From contig VWZF01002437.1 of the NCBI GenBank assembly GCA_013396755.1, forward strand, positions 496,001-560,000: a stretch of DNA of 64,000 nt. The letters are read 5' to 3'. Made by a program: the position numbers and the translations under genes. Positions 1-14,800 of this stretch are shown in pieces. The notes under the pieces are model-generated. The model made no database searches. It worked only from the letters and a program-made list of their open reading frames with translations, and was not told the DNA's origin. Within the stretch, counting starts at the first letter, position 1; every line of letters begins with the position of its first letter. Source of the DNA: Sclerurus mexicanus. Its lineage: Eukaryota; Chordata; Aves; Passeriformes; Furnariidae.

Positions 1-3000
1 ACTGTGCAATTAAAGCATTTTAAAAGCATTAATTGACACAGCAATAACTTATTTTGTTGTTTTATGTCAGAAAAGCTATTTGTCTGCAGATACTGTATTA
101 TTATAATTGCTTTTAGTGTCCCCTTTAGTTTTATGTCCAATAAACAGCATCAATCCTTTTTGAAGACAATATAATGTTCTCAGTGTTAGAAAGGAACTCA
201 CATATTATGGTGAGGAAAAACTGTGTTTACCATAGCCTTAAACCAAGTAAGGGCAAGTACAATGAAATGAGAGAGTCTGTGATTTCTTTCAGCTTTCAAA
301 AGAATGGTCTAGAGAGATGCAGTTTAGAAAACATAAAGCAACACAGAAAGAAAAATACACATGATGCGGTTTGTAGACATAAAGGGCCACATATCACTTG
401 GTGTAAACCAGCAACTTAACTTTAATGGCACTATCCTAATTCCCATCAAATGACCATCTGGTCCACTTTAAGTGTCAAAAAAAAATCTGGGAAACACGGA
501 AACCTTCTCCTTTTACCTCAGATATGCAAGATATGCATTCATAGTTTGGAACTAGCTTGTTTTTATTGTGCACTGTTGTTAAATCCCATGGTCCTACTCT
601 GCAAGCAATTATTGCTGTCACTTCGTCCTTTGTTTTTTCAGCCAGTTTCTTGTCTGTCACAACATTAAGCCTCTTTCTAAGCTTCTGAGAACAAAATATG
701 GTTCTCTCAGTCAGTCACGCTTCCCAGAGGTCATATTGGTAAAAAATGAGATGGTTAAACTGTTCAAACAGGAATTATTTTAACTCCATCTAGACTGCCA
801 GACTGAAAGCAATGAACCACTGCAAGAGTCCAGATTCATGGCAGTGGCTGATTTCTTTTTAAGATCTGCCCCCATATCAAAAGGGGGTCTGAGCCTAGCT
901 GAGTCTGAAACCAAATCCTTGGCAGAGGTGGAACTCAAATTGCTGGATTCTAGCAAATTCAGGGATTTTCAAAGGCTTCAGGGAAGTGGCTGTGTAGGTG
1001 TTTCAGATGGACCCTACAGACTTTTCTCAGTACAGAGCTAAGGTGAATCAATCTCCTGTTGCACTGAATGAGCCAAACACTCCTTTGGAAATACACAGTA
1101 CAAATGCAAGAAGAGGAAGTAGTTGGTTCCCCATTCAGGTTCCTGCCACTGTTCTCCAAATTCCAAGTCAAACAAACCAGGAAGAAAATAGATGCCATGA
1201 CAAGTCAGAAGAGGTTTCCATCCCAGTGCTTATATTGGAAAGAGATTAATTCAGAACGAAAGGTTGCTCTGTCAGAGACAGAGTGGAGTAAATTAATACA
1301 GTGAAATCTCATTGAATGAGACTTCTTCTCATGTCTGGGATTAATGAATCCTTCACCCCCTTGTCCTCCAGCAGTATCACCTCCTTTTTTGCAGGGGAGA
1401 AGACTCAGGAAATCTTACCTTTATATTTTATGACTATGTGTTAAGTGACTGAGGACTGTTCCTTTCTGTCTCTTGCCCCTGTGGCCACTCCCTGCTTTCC
1501 TGGCTTTGCAGGCTTCGCTCCTGCCACAGCTTCTTTCAGCTGATGTCTCTAAAGCCTGCCCTTGAGAGTCGGCTGTCTCTCCAGCCGCTGACCCCGATCT
1601 GCCGGGGCTGCAGTCCTGCACCGCAGCTGCCTCAGCCGGCCACTCACAGCTAGGAAGGCAATACGGCTCTTCATTCACCCTACTCCCTATGCTCACATCC
1701 CCAGTCTCAGGACTTGGAGACTGTGCTAGTCAAGAATCTCCTAGGAAAATAATGCATTTTTGACAGAAATTCCATTTTCACATAATTAGAATATTCAGAA
1801 AATTCTTAATCTAAAACTGGCTCTGAAGAAAACCGGTCACTGTTTCCAGATTTTTAAAAGAAACTTATTAAAATTCTTTTAAGTTAAAGAAAGAAAAACA
1901 TCACATATACTATATTTCGAACTATTCTTAGGCTCTTTTAAATGCCAAGTCTTCAAATTTGTGTAAGTCAGCACAATGCCATTAAGACACAGCAGCAGAG
2001 GATCTGGTCCCATGATCTGTGTCTTCCGACCTACTGTGAATTGCAAACCTACCCAGCTGTGACATTTCAAAATGCAATCTCTTAAAGGTGTCTGTAAATT
2101 ATCACATCCTGCCTGCACAGTCTCAAGAGGTATTATTTGCAGATAAAACCTCTTGGTAAATAGTATAACCGAAGAATAACAGCTATTTAGAGCTCAGAGT
2201 AGTTACATGGTAATTATTTCTCAGTTTCCCCACAGAAGAGGAACTGCAATGGGAAGTGACACTGGTTAGTGCTCTGAGGGCAGCTGCTGTCCCGATGAGA
2301 CCAGTAATTCTCTACCTGTGGTTCCTCCTAGAGACATGCTGAAATAATAGCTTGTCTGCAGCTGACTTTAAACATGCCTAATTGTCTCATTCAATATGCA
2401 CCTGTTACAGTCTCAGAGGTTCTAGTAAATAATGAAGTAATTTAACCCCTTCCTCCAGTTTAAGGTTTCATTGCAGACCTCACAGCTTTGAAATTACTTA
2501 TGCCTTGATAAAAAAACCCCCAAGCTTACAATCACCAAATCAAGCATAATAACCTTTCTCAATCAGAGGAAATGCTAGGTAATCTTACTTGAGCTCTGAG
2601 TATTTTTAAGTACAACAGTTGGGGAAATAAGAAATACACACTGAAGAAGGATCATCACTGGAGGGATGCTATGGACCTGTAATGGGAGTATAACTGAATC
2701 AGAGAAAGGTTAAAGGCCCTTGAAAGGTAGAAATCTTAGTACTAGCACAAGACATCTTGAAGGTTTAAGCATCACCTCTGAAGTGAAGAGCACACACCCA
2801 TCTTAAAGGAAAATGACCACCTCAACACGCCTTGGGAAAGAGCTTATGACTGACTTCTCAGCAAGCACTTACAAAAAAACACATCCCTGAGCAGATTCCC
2901 CTCAAACTGTTTCAATCAGGAAGACTTAAGACCAGTGTTAGTGACCAACAGTTTTACTCTTCCTCAGAATTGCTAGGCTGACATTCCTCCCACAACTGCC

Positions 3001-6000
3001 ACAAAAGATTGCAGTGAGGAGAGGTTCCAGATTTTAAATATGTGGGCTCACCTGCACGCCTCATATTTCTTTTTCATACATATTTTCTTTTGTGTAATGA
3101 GATTTCATAGCACAGAATGAATTAGAAGACTGCTAGAAAAGACAGCATCAGAAAGATGGAAGACTGGACTAAAGGAGCTGCCAGAACTATTTACAGAGGG
3201 CACCCCAAACCCTAAATAGATTTACTGCTGCTTGAAACATTCATGCTCTCAAGATGGAATCAGATCAGTCTTAAGATGTTATTTCTTCCAAGAAGTTCTT
3301 GACAAGTTCTTCAGAACTAAACTACATTAAAACACTGTAGGAAGGTGTTAATTCTTTTAAGATGTAGAACCGTGCAAATTGCAGGCACATAGTGTGCTCA
3401 GATATGAAAACCAAGACCAGATATATAAATGGTACCTCTCATCAGTAAAGCACGTCTCATGTGTCTTCTCAATACCAAGGGCTAAATAGCAAGCTTGTTC
3501 CAGTCACAAGCACAGCAGACATTCAAGAGTGACTGACTCAGAAACACAGCCTCCTTTTGAGTTCACTAAACATATATCCTACCTACTACACTCAATCTAA
3601 CACACAATCTTAGTTCCATTGTTCTCTGCTGGCTTTTCTGCCCTCTGCAGGCTAACCCCGAATACTTCACAGACCATAGGAAAGTGACTGAGTTACCTCC
3701 AACTTAGTGCTGTTTAACAGCTCAAGGATTATAGCAAGTGTTCAAATGAGACAGGGGAGTGAAATGATAACCAGCAACAATCTGATGTTATTTACAAGAG
3801 ACCTCATGATTGTTCCCTCTCTGCCAGTATCCTACACAGATCAGAAGGAAGAAGGACAAAAGGGGAATCGTGTAAACACTGAGTGCCTTCAGAAAGGTAT
3901 CCTGAAGTATAATGCTCACTTCAGACAGAAATTGAAATCACTGTATCTTTCCTACAAATACTTACAGCTAGAAGTTGAAGCTAATGATCGAGGAAATGGG
4001 CTACAGACTTGCCATAAATTCAGTGAACTCACATATCTGACAACCACAAAACTTCACTGACTCCATATTCAGTAGGCAATGGTGTAATTAGTTTTTAAGT
4101 AACAACATGGGTGGAAACAAAAAAAACAACCAAACAAGTAACCACACAATCCTGTTCCCACAGAACAGACATTTTTCATGAGGCAAGCACATTCATAAAA
4201 AATATTGGCCTTGAATATTTTATCTTCGTCCTGCAACTTGTGGGAGAATAAAGTTATTCCTAAAGAATGCAGCCATTGCACCAATTTAGGAATATCATGA
4301 TGAAGTGTTCTTCCAGCTGTGGACCATAGATTACTGCTGACTCATAAAATAGCAAGGCTCTGAGACAATCATCTAGACCATAGACTTATTAGCATAAAGC
4401 AAAAAAGTTGCGGAAAAATAATCTAAAAAGTAGCTTAATTTTTTGGTTTCATGGCAAAAGAAAAGTATCATGGCAACACTGTCTAATATGGCTCTTAAGA
4501 CAATCAGTTTAAAAGAGGTGAGAAATGGAGATACTATGCCCTTTTATTTTTTTTTCCAACCCAAGTATCACATGACAATGACACATTTCTTCCATAACTA
4601 TTGTCTATTGTCTTAAAAAACTCCCCAAACTTCCATATCAAGTATGAACACAGTGAAATTTATAACATAATAGACAACAGCAGGCAAAACCTATGTATCT
4701 TCTGGCAAGAATTCCATTTTTTTATTCTCAGTAAGACCACCTCACTGTGAATGAAAATAGGAGCAATGTTAAATACTTGCTTTCATTTGGCTGCAAGTGT
4801 CAGCTGCCAGATCCACAATTCTATCTCTGTTTTGTCACTGAATAAGCCTCAATCTTTATGGTCTTCCCAGACTTAATTTACACAATAAAATTTAGTTTGC
4901 CATTTTGAGTATTGGAATTAGTTTCTTTTTGCCATGAGTTAAAGGTCTATCCTGTTATACTACGCAGCTTCATACATGACAAATCAAGAGGCATGCAAAT
5001 TTGACTGCACACCCAGGATTCTCTTCTGAGCGCAGCAGAGAGCCTGCTGTGTGAAGCAGTACACATTTGAGTCTTTTCTTGCTCGTCATTTGCAATTTGT
5101 TCTACTGAATCTGGAACAGCCACTTAAGGGCAGGCAAAGTGCCATCTTATGAGTGGTACGAGCACAAACCGCCAAGAGACTACATACGGAAATCAAAGTT
5201 ATTCAGTGACGGCAGTATTCCAAGCTAGGAATATCCAAGCAGCTGTGAGGGATGATCTACCTTGCCTATTTTTAATGGGATGTGTCACTGGGCCTAGATT
5301 AAGTTCAGAAATTAAAGATACTTTTGCAAATATGTGAATGGAGTTTCTATGGCTCTGCTGAATTCAGATCAGTACAATGCAACAGTGGTGTAATGCTGGA
5401 GATTTCCAGGTCTTCTGGCGTGTTCCGCAGGGAGCAGTGCTGAGCACACTGTAAAGCTGGGAGGAAGCATGCCACCATGCATCAGCTAATGTACAACAAA
5501 CACATGCTCTCTCCCAGAACATACGAACAGGGAGGCTACAGTTTGCTCTTTTCCTGGCAAATCCAGATTTACACAGAACAGAATACATGAATGTCTATGT
5601 CCCATCATACTCCTGTTGAGATCAGATCTTCCACCAGCTTCTATGGACATCTGAATGGTTTAACCTTGATAGAGGGCCAGGACAAATAAATCCTGTCCTG
5701 TAAATTTAGATCAGAAAACCATTTCTGTGACTTTCAGATTAGGAGATCTAAATCTCCATTATAATATAACTAAATAACAGGAATTAGGCTTTGTACGCAG
5801 TTAAGCTCCTTGGGGTTACAACCACTTGATTCCTAATTCAATAGAAGTAGGTGTGAATGCTCACATATTGCTTTATCATACTGTCATGGCAACAAAATCC
5901 TCATAGCTGCAATGTCACTGTTAGTCACATAGCAAAGGGCAACCAGAGGATGTTCGCTGCCTATACCCTCCTCAAAGGCCAATAACACAAAAAACTCCTG

Positions 6001-8875
6001 TTCCAAAACACTGAAACATTTACTACTGGAACATCTATTTCAGTACCACTGTAATGTAATTTTCTTCGTACAAGTTGACATTCTCTTTAATGCCTTGTAT
6101 TTTCCCCTCTTCATTGATAAACCAACATTACTAATCAAACCTACGTCTTTTTTATGGAAGATATTTTAAGAAATATGAAAAGGAAGGCTGTCTAATAGCA
6201 AATATGTTACAGGGTACCTCAAGATTAATTTGTGAAATAATTCTAGATAAAAAATATAGTATTTGTAAACAGGTACCAGTCTGGTGTATTATGCTGAATG
6301 CTTGTTTGAACTTACCTCTAGTTGCTAAAAAAAAAAAAAAATCAAATAGAACATACTTTAGAACATATCTTTTAATTGATGAATAATTTCTACAATGCTA
6401 CAGTATTAACAATCTCTAAAACAAATATCTGAATCTATATCCCAAAAAATCTTATAATCTTTGCATATAAATTATTAAAAGTATTGTATTGTTTTCCTGT
6501 CTTTGTAAACTACTAATGATAACACATTTCAGAAGAAATAATAGTAATAAGCAGCTGCAGTGCATTTACATTATTAAGAATCTTTAAGTACAATTCTAAA
6601 CATGATACACTTAGATAAATTCTTCTGTACTTACACTTTTACAAAGCCATAACTGAAAGGACATTCAAATATATTCAAGACCGCACACAGAAGCAAGAGC
6701 ACTGTGAATAAAAAGACAATGTTTCAGGAGATACAACATAACACAGAAAGTATTGTACATTACCAGCCACTAGCAGTTGCAGGCATGAACTTAAGAGCAA
6801 GTACCTGTGAGAGGGCTAGAGTTACCCAATATCCAGGTTCTCCACAGTTTGACTCAGTGCAGCCTGAAGTTCACTTGCCACACTTACTTTTGCAACCTAT
6901 GAGCTCACCAGACAGGTCTTCTCCATTGGGAAAGTCATACGGATGACTCACTTAGGGACATCTGTAAAGGCTGCAGTCCTACTGAAGGCACTCGGGGCCG
7001 CTAGAATGGCGCCACTGGTGTATAGTACCAGACACTGAACTGAGAGAACCTCCTGCGAAGGTGTGCCATCATGAAAACAAGATTAAGGAGCTACCCTTGG
7101 CGAACAGAAACCTGCCACTTTAGCAGCCTTGTAAAGCACCACAGGCAATAATAATACTGCAACTCACTTGAGCAAGAGAACACAGAGCTTTGCAGAAACA
7201 TGAGGTGTTTGGTTTTTAAACAGCCATTGTAACAAACCCAGAACGAAACATTTTAATGGGCTATAGTTAATCATCTATAAAAACTGTATGTTCGGCCTGA
7301 ATTTAAATTGTAAACTGGTAATAAATAATACAGCATCTCTCAGCACATTTTAAAATATACATTACGAAAAAAATTTTAATTTTCAGAAAAGCTCTCAACT
7401 TTTTTGCTCAAAAACACATTTAACCAATCCTTTATGAACGGCATACAGTTTGCCTGCCTGAAAATTTTGATTTATGAAGCCCTACTGCCTAGTGCAGACC
7501 ACTTATTTGTATTAACTTGCCATCCTTTTTTACTTTTTAAGGCAGATTAAGAGCTGAATTTAAAAAACCTGTTAATTAGCAATTACCTTAAATTATAAAT
7601 TATTACAATGTTTGTTATTTGTTTTCATTCTAGTTTATTTTAGTAATCACATAAATAACCAATATCCAAATATCCACTAAAGTAAGCTACTGCAAGTGCC
7701 ACAGTCAGAGAGGTAGCTAGACCTAGATTTAGAATATTCTATCTGGATAAGAAAAGGTAGCTTCCATCTGGTCACAGAAAAGGTCTCCATGCACCTCCCT
7801 GTTAACTAGCCATTGCAATCTATCCATTAACATGAACCTGGCTAAATGTTACACTCATTGGGAATTAGAAACAGCATACTGCACTGTTCCTCCAAGGCAG
7901 TTCATTTTGAACTAGGTGATGGAGAGCAGTGTGGCATACCCATCTTGGCATACCACTATATCTCAAGACATATAGGCTAATAGGTTGTAGTACAATAGCT
8001 GAGTGAAGCAGGAAAGGTCTCTCTGTAACACACCCATGTGCAGAGATCTTCCCAGCTGATCTCCTGAGCTCCCTAGGAAGAACGTATGAGACCACGCTGA
8101 GCTGCCTCTCTTCTCACATCCTGCATGGTATGAGAAATAACATCAGGTACTGCTCAGAATGGTCTCAGCTTGGCAGCTAATGCAGAAGATGCAATACCTC
8201 AGCATCATATTCCTTTCTGCTGCCCATGCCCTGAGGCCAGGATCTGGCTTCCTGACATTCTGGGCATAGCTGGGACACAAGCCACATCAAACAGCCTTTC
8301 ACAGAGGGAACACTGTGAGAGGGCTGGGGAGAACCTCAAGAAATCCAACTGCTCTCAGCTGATTTTACACAAAGGGTGGTGTGTTTCTCTTACTACCAAT
8401 AGTAGGCAATGTCACCTGATGAATAGCCATCGCCTTCCAAATGCCTATTCCTGTGTACTATCATTACAAAAGCTTCATAAGGCCATGCTCTAGATAAATT
8501 GATTTCAGAAGGCATATATAGCACAAGTAAGAAAATAATTTGTTAAAGATTACATGAAAACATTAGAGATGCTGATATTTGAATACATTCCTAATCTTAC
8601 ATAAGCAGGAGGACTCAAATGCTTTCAAAAACTTGGAATATTGCAAAGAGGATGACAAAAAAAGATAGGTATAAAAAAGAAGTTGGAAGGAGAGCACCAT
8701 ATGAAAATCATACTTTTAATGTTCATTTAACCAACTACTTTAGTGTTTCATGATGTTATAAATTTAAGTGAGCTACCTAGGATAAAATCCTAGCCCAGTG
8801 AAGTCAATAGCAAGAGGATTTTACCTGCAATTCTCACTGTCTTTCAGAATATATTTTAACAATATAGCAACTAGC

Positions 8876-9101
8876 AACTGGAAAAGAGGAAGAAGCCTCA
8901 AGCTGTGCCAGAGGAGGTTCAGGTTGGACAACAGGAAGAATTTCTTCACTGAAACGATAGTCAGGCATTGGAACTGGCTGCCCAGCAACTGGACATTGCA
9001 CTTATTGCTATGGTCTAGTTGATGTGGTGGTGTTAGGTCAAAGGTTGGACTTGATGATCATGCAGGTCTTTTCCAACCTTAATGATTCTATGATTCTATG
9101 A
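8876..9101 (+). mobile_element. CR1 LINE 3' fragment
   Basis: The sequence reads like the 3' end of an avian CR1: a segment encoding RFRLDNRKNFFT and HWNWLP (the end of CR1 ORF2), then the untranslated part with 'ggttggacttgatgatc' and 'cttttccaacctt', ending in tandem 'gattctat' units. It is 5'-truncated, as most CR1 copies are. It lies downstream of HACD1. Confidence 0.88.
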
Positions 9102-10171
9102 AAAGGTATACATGGAGGCTTCAGCAAAAGATTTCAGTCAAAAAAGAGGAGGAAGAAAAGATTCATGTTGCTTACTTTTTTTAAGTACCTGCATGTAAAA
9201 TAATCTACATTGCAATCTCTCTGGTCTATGAAGCATTGAATGTGATACTGTAAGTAATTTTTAGCTTTATTTTTACTCATTTATCATGATTATTTTGTAG
9301 CTGTAAATCAGTTTTTAAATTCTATCATTACCTGGTACACTGTTGCTTTACGAAAGTGCAACCCAAAATTTTAGCAAACAGTGCTGTGTTCTTTTCATGT
9401 CACATGGACAAAAGAATATAAAAATAGCTCCTTGATTGATATATGATAATATCCTTGGGTCACAATGAAAACAATATAATACAGTATTATAGTGCAAGTA
9501 TTCCTTTTATTGCAGGAATAGTGTCTGTGGGATACACTCATCCAACCAAAGATTTCAAAATCACATCCTTAAAGTATTCAATGCATTTTCAATAAATGGA
9601 TAGCTATGGTCTTCAGTGAGCTGCCCTGACAGTAAAAAAAGACACAGAACTTAATCTAAGCTTAGGTACTTGCATATTCTGCTCGCTAACTAAGATCTAT
9701 TTCTGAAAAATGCCACGATGTTCCTCATGGATCAAAACGCAAGTGGAGTTTATAAAACAGTACTCTAAGAATTTTGGACAAATACAACTATTAGTCTGAA
9801 CATGTGTAACACAACTGTTTTGTGATTCAGTATAAATGTAGTTTATATTTTAAACTTTTAGTAATTTTAGCTGCATATAAAACAGAGAAGTAGTAAGTAA
9901 AATTATAGCACCTTGTGTGAAATTTGCTTTAAAGAATACAAAGATTACACCTTTTAAAATGGCAAAAAATACAGCTATTCTATCTCAAGTCCACTATGCA
10001 CCTGTCATTTGAAAGGAAACACATTTAGGTGTAATGAAGATGCATAAATATCAGAAATTTAAGGCACAAAATGGAATTGGAAAGTTAAGGATATAGCAAA
10101 ACCTTGCCTTTTTATCAAATTGCCTGATAAACTAGAAAAATTGCAGCTACAAATTTTGAAAAAGCTGTATC

Positions 10172-10440
10172 ATCATAGAATCATTGAAGCTAAAACTGAA
10201 AGCTGCCTATTCAAGTACATAGTTCAAACTCCTGTGAAATCTAAGTGAAAACCTTCCAACAAATTGTATGCATTTATAAGCACTACTGTGTCACTCCACA
10301 ACCTAACTGATCTCATTGGTAGGATCTTTCTTCAGACACTCATTGGCTATTTACCATGTTTCAAGTTCATATAATCAGCTTCAGTTACACCTTCATACTA
10401 AGAAAGCCTCGTCCTTTACATGTATTTGTCATATAACAAA
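10172..10440 (-). repeat. Possible ancient CR1-like remnant
   Basis: It starts with 'catcatagaatcattga', which matches the reverse complement of a CR1 tail, and later phrases ('gtgtcactccacaacc') faintly resemble the CR1 3' region. The rest is too diverged to align by eye. It could be a chance match. Confidence 0.35.
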
Positions 10441-11680
10441 AAAATTATACATATTAACAACTCAATCTTCTTGCTTCAACTAATTTTGTTTTAGTTCTGT
10501 GACTTTTCAGAAGATTGTCTCAATTCTTGAAGTACTCAAAAATATGACTGTACTTCAGCAATCACAAGTATTCTGATTTCCAGCTGCCTAATGCAGCTCT
10601 TCTGCATATATACTCTTCCTTTGACATTAGTGATGCCAGGAGCAATTTTGTTGCCTACGTTATCAAAGCTTCTTACCACAATACTACATTTCAATCTTCG
10701 CTCTCTCTCACTAAGTATCCAAGTTTCCTCAAATACATTACCTTTTCTCTGAATCTCTTAGGCTGTGTTTAATGTACTGGACCTCTCCCACTCAGGTATC
10801 ATATAATGCAATATCATTTGTAACTTTCATTAATATACTGTAGATCCTTCTTGCAGATTATTAAAGACATTAAATAGAATTAGGTCAACACAGCATAAAC
10901 AATTAATGGAAAGGGAGCAATTAAAATTGCACAATGGGATGATTCAAAGTACAATTTGTATTTTAAGATGTTATTTGAAATATATTTTATCCCACAGAGC
11001 TATTTACAAGAAGTCAAATATACCACTATAGCTACAGTTTCCAAATGCAATGCTGGGATTTTTCCACATACATAATTTAAGTGTAGAATAGGAAACATGC
11101 TGATTATCAGACTTCTTCTGCAAACGAATCCCACTCCAGCCACTGATCAGAGAAAGGTAGGCACATCAAGTCTATTCTTCAGCACAAACTTTTAACCCCT
11201 TAATTTGATATGTGTTATCCACATAACTTTAAAATTACAAATGAAAATACAGGGAGATCCAAATTTGCACTGACAATCAGGATTCACCTCTTTCCAAAGT
11301 TCTTCTGCAGTGTGATACTGTAATTCAAAGAATGTTGAACCATGTGCTACAGGACTTAAATAACATTCAAACCACCTAGTCTATGAGAAACATAATTACC
11401 TAATTTACACTGTTTTCCAGAAGACTCACTTTCAGTGCAACTTATCAACTCTCCTTCTGTTCTTGATGATGACTACAGGTCATAACAGAACTTTCAGAAC
11501 AGAAGGTACAGTAGCCAACTATTCCAATTCTTAAAGCTATTTGTCAACCTCTTGAAAATAAGAAAATTGTTTGAAGAAATAGACAATTAAAAATCAAAGT
11601 GAAACCAAGGATGAAAAGGTAGGTCTGAAAATATATCAATTGTAAAAATAATACAGTCCATGCTATTTTATGCACAGTTG

Positions 11681-11686
11681 TTTATT
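11681..11686 (-). terminator. Candidate HACD1 poly(A) signal AATAAA
   Basis: On the minus strand AATAAA lies about 107 bases past the HACD1 stop codon and is followed by T-rich sequence. It is the first canonical signal after the stop, so it would give a short 3' UTR. Other AATAAA words occur further left, and I cannot tell which is used. Confidence 0.35.
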
Positions 11687-11792
11687 CTTGTTCCATGTTT
11701 TAAAACTTGGACTCAGAAAAATCAAAGGAAGTATTGGGTTTTTACCCTCTTTCTTGTTTTCCACTAAAAGCACCATAGTTACACGGCTTGAT

Positions 11793-11875
11793 TTAATCGT
11801 CCTTTTCCACAATCACTTCTCCATGAAGCACTCTTCTTCTCTGCCGCAGCATGTGGAAGTAGAGTTGTGGAAATA
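11793..11875 (-). CDS. HACD1: HACD1 exon 7, coding part (C-terminus and stop)
   Basis: It completes the Leu codon split from exon 6 and encodes FPQLYFHMLRQRR, then VLHGEVIVEKDD and a TAA stop at 11793-11795. The acceptor reads 'atcaag' before the exon. The basic MLRQRRR stretch follows the last membrane segment and should face the cytosol. The 3' UTR continues leftward without a determined end. Confidence 0.93.
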
Positions 11876-14800
11876 CTTGATAAAAGCATAAAAGAAAGTG
11901 AATTAGATGAAAAGATTCAACAGATCACATAGTGGAAAAACACAATTTTGCAGAATGAGTAAGATTATGGCACACAGTGCTGCAGTTCATTAAGGTAAAT
12001 AATAACAAGTCAATAACATTGCAGTGAATTAAGAAGCAATAATTACTGAAAAGTCAGACAAGGTTCCCTGAATAAGTACCCTGTGTTCAAGCAACTTCAC
12101 TTCAACTCTTTCTTTGTAGAAACAGGACTTAATCACATTCCAGCAGTGAGTGAAGCCTTAAAATCTGTGCCAAGGTACACACATTTGAATTAACTGAGGA
12201 TACAAATCTACCCTACCTGCGTAAGTCTCAAGTGAGGAGATCCCTCTCTCCTAGCCCTCTGTCATCTATTATATTACTGTCCTGCTGACAGATTTGATTC
12301 TTGTATTTAATGGCTAGAAAACAGGATTTATTCCTGAAACATTAAGTCATATAAACAGCTGTAAAACCATTAATAAGTTATGACATCTTAGGACGTTTTT
12401 TACCCACATAAATCTCTCTTGTTGGCCTTCATGATTTCTTGTGACAAAAAATTTCACAGTGTCTGTACATATTATGAAAGTGCATGTTTAAGATCTCCTT
12501 CTTTTATGAATGCAGACCACAGACCTTTTAACTTCAATTCTTCCTGCTTTTGAATTTCTCCCCCGACCTGCTGCCTTGTTTCTAACCTCACTGTACAGAT
12601 TATCCAAAATATTCTAATACATATTTTATTGCTAGTATTATCTAAAATATTATATTTCCATAGTTTGATCTAGCCCCATTCATCCATGTATCTGAATCAG
12701 GTTGCTTATTCCTTGTCTCCACTGCTTAAGTATCAGTGGAAATAATGCTAGAAGTGAAAGACAGTCTCTCTAAGCTTCATTCAGCCAATTGATCTGTGGC
12801 TTCTGATATCCATTAAGAACAAGGATAAACTGATTAATCCAGGGACTGAAAATGTTCTGAGAGGTTTGCGGGAGAAAGGAGGTGTCGATTTCTGTGAAAA
12901 TGAAATCTTGGAGAATATTGTTTCGAAGCTTTTTGCAAGCATACTTGAATGGTGATTTTTCAGAGGTAAATGAGTATTAGTAGCAATAAAAACACAGCAA
13001 ATCTTGAGAAGGCCTTCCAGGACCATTTTAAGTCACTTCTTCAAAGTGGCTGAGGCACTAGAAAGTCTCAGCAACACAGTTACAGACATTTCTGCATGGA
13101 GGCAAAAAGGTTTTTCACTTTGTCCAAGTCTCAGAAATGCTTTTAGTATTTTCACTGAAATTTTTAAGACAGCTTATGCACTGAGACAGATAACAGGACA
13201 GAAAATTTCAGTCTAACTAATTAAAGCACAGCAAAGCCGGGAAAAAACAGAAATCAGGCATTTATAGTAGAAAGCATTCAGCCAATTTCACTACAGGCAG
13301 TGCTTCCAGCATTGCTGATGACTGATTATTATGCTGTTAAAATGTTTCAACGGTTAAATAATACTTACATGGCACATAGGAGAACATGACAATAATAAGG
13401 AAGTAATAGTAGTCAAAGGAGACATTATATTTGTTGGGAAGTCTCAGTGAAAACATTCCTGTTTTCTTCACATAGGGTAAAGCAGCATATATGGTTAGCA
13501 GTTCACCTGCAACTCCAGCAGGATACAAAATGATAAAAAAGTTGTATCTGTATAAAAGAGTAAAAAAAAACCTTGTGAGAAACACCCCATGGATTTAAAA
13601 TTTTCTCTTATTATTAGTGGCACAGCAATGTATTACAGTAGTTCCTGCACAAAAATCAAGGACCACATCCTGACTTGGCACAGAATACCAGTTTCAGTTA
13701 CTTTGGATAGAGTTGCTTAGATTTACAGACAATGCATTCCTCAGTGCTATTATTTAAAAATAGTGAAGTATCAGAATGTTTGTATGTCTTTATAATAAAA
13801 CAATCCTCAAACTTGTAGTCTCCAATAACGATTTTTTTCCCATGTACTGATCTTGCTCCTGCTGTCACTGACAGGATTCAGACCAGGAAGGTCTTGGAGT
13901 CAGTTGTGCTGTTTGTTTCTCCATAAATCTTGATGGGATATTTTGGACTCTATGAAAAGATAATACATTTTCAAGTGTTTTGTTTATAGTATATTTCGCC
14001 ATATATCTCTGTTGTAAGAATGTCAATTTTCCCTCTTGTCTCTATTAAGGAAACAAAATCTTGTCATTCAAGACACACTGACCTAATGGCAAAAAGTATA
14101 TCTGTCAATGTATTACTCCATGAACACCTTTTTCTTTCTGAAGCCCACATAAAAACTATTAATGACAACCAACCTGATTACTTCTAAGTTTGCCATTTAG
14201 TGCTTAAACATAACCAAGTCTATCACTTTAGGTACTAGCAAAAATATAACGTATTATAAGAATGGACATAAATATCAGACATGAAAGAAGTGCATTAGAA
14301 GCATCAAAATGACATTATAAAAAAAAAATTAAGGAAACAAACGAACTCTTTTAAATAAGAGTCATCTGCACTGAATGTAGGTTAGATATTTTCCTTCTAA
14401 CACCCTAAGTCGCTCTTACATGTAGTTTTAAAATAATAAATACAGAGAATACTCTTCCAGTTAAGTCTCCTGATAAACATTCACTCTGAAATATATGTGA
14501 TTTAGGGGCCAACCCTAAGTATGCTTCAAAATCAAAATAATTTTGATATGGAATACACTTTTTATGTGGGCTAAACTAAGTCAATATTTAACTGCACTAC
14601 ATGGATATAATCTTACAAAAGCTCTCTCTGATATAGAACTTCATATAAAGTAATAATATGCACACAGATTGAGTGACAACACCACCCACATTTTCAAAGA
14701 ACTGACATCCACAAAGACTAGCACAGGTGCTTAATTTTGGGCACTGTATTCAAAAGCATCTTAAAGAGTCATACTTAAGTTAAAACAAGATTCCAAAGAT

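Larger units (their letters stand above)
1..11660. other. Left flank downstream of HACD1, no gene recognised
   Basis: AT-rich sequence with no open reading frame that resembles a known protein and no exon set with consistent splice signals. It contains one clear CR1 fragment (about 8876-9101), a possible very old CR1 remnant near 10172-10440, and an A-run at about 6329-6343. A patch at about 1440-1690 is visibly more GC-rich than its surroundings. Part of this stretch next to 11.6 kb may be HACD1 3' UTR if the first poly(A) signal is not the one used. The neighbour I would expect further left from vertebrate synteny (ST8SIA6) was looked for as a long sialyltransferase exon and not seen. Confidence 0.6.

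Noticed and set aside
3707..4060. 117-codon plus-strand open frame in the left flank
   Set aside because: No recognisable domain, no splice context and ordinary AT-rich composition; chance is enough.
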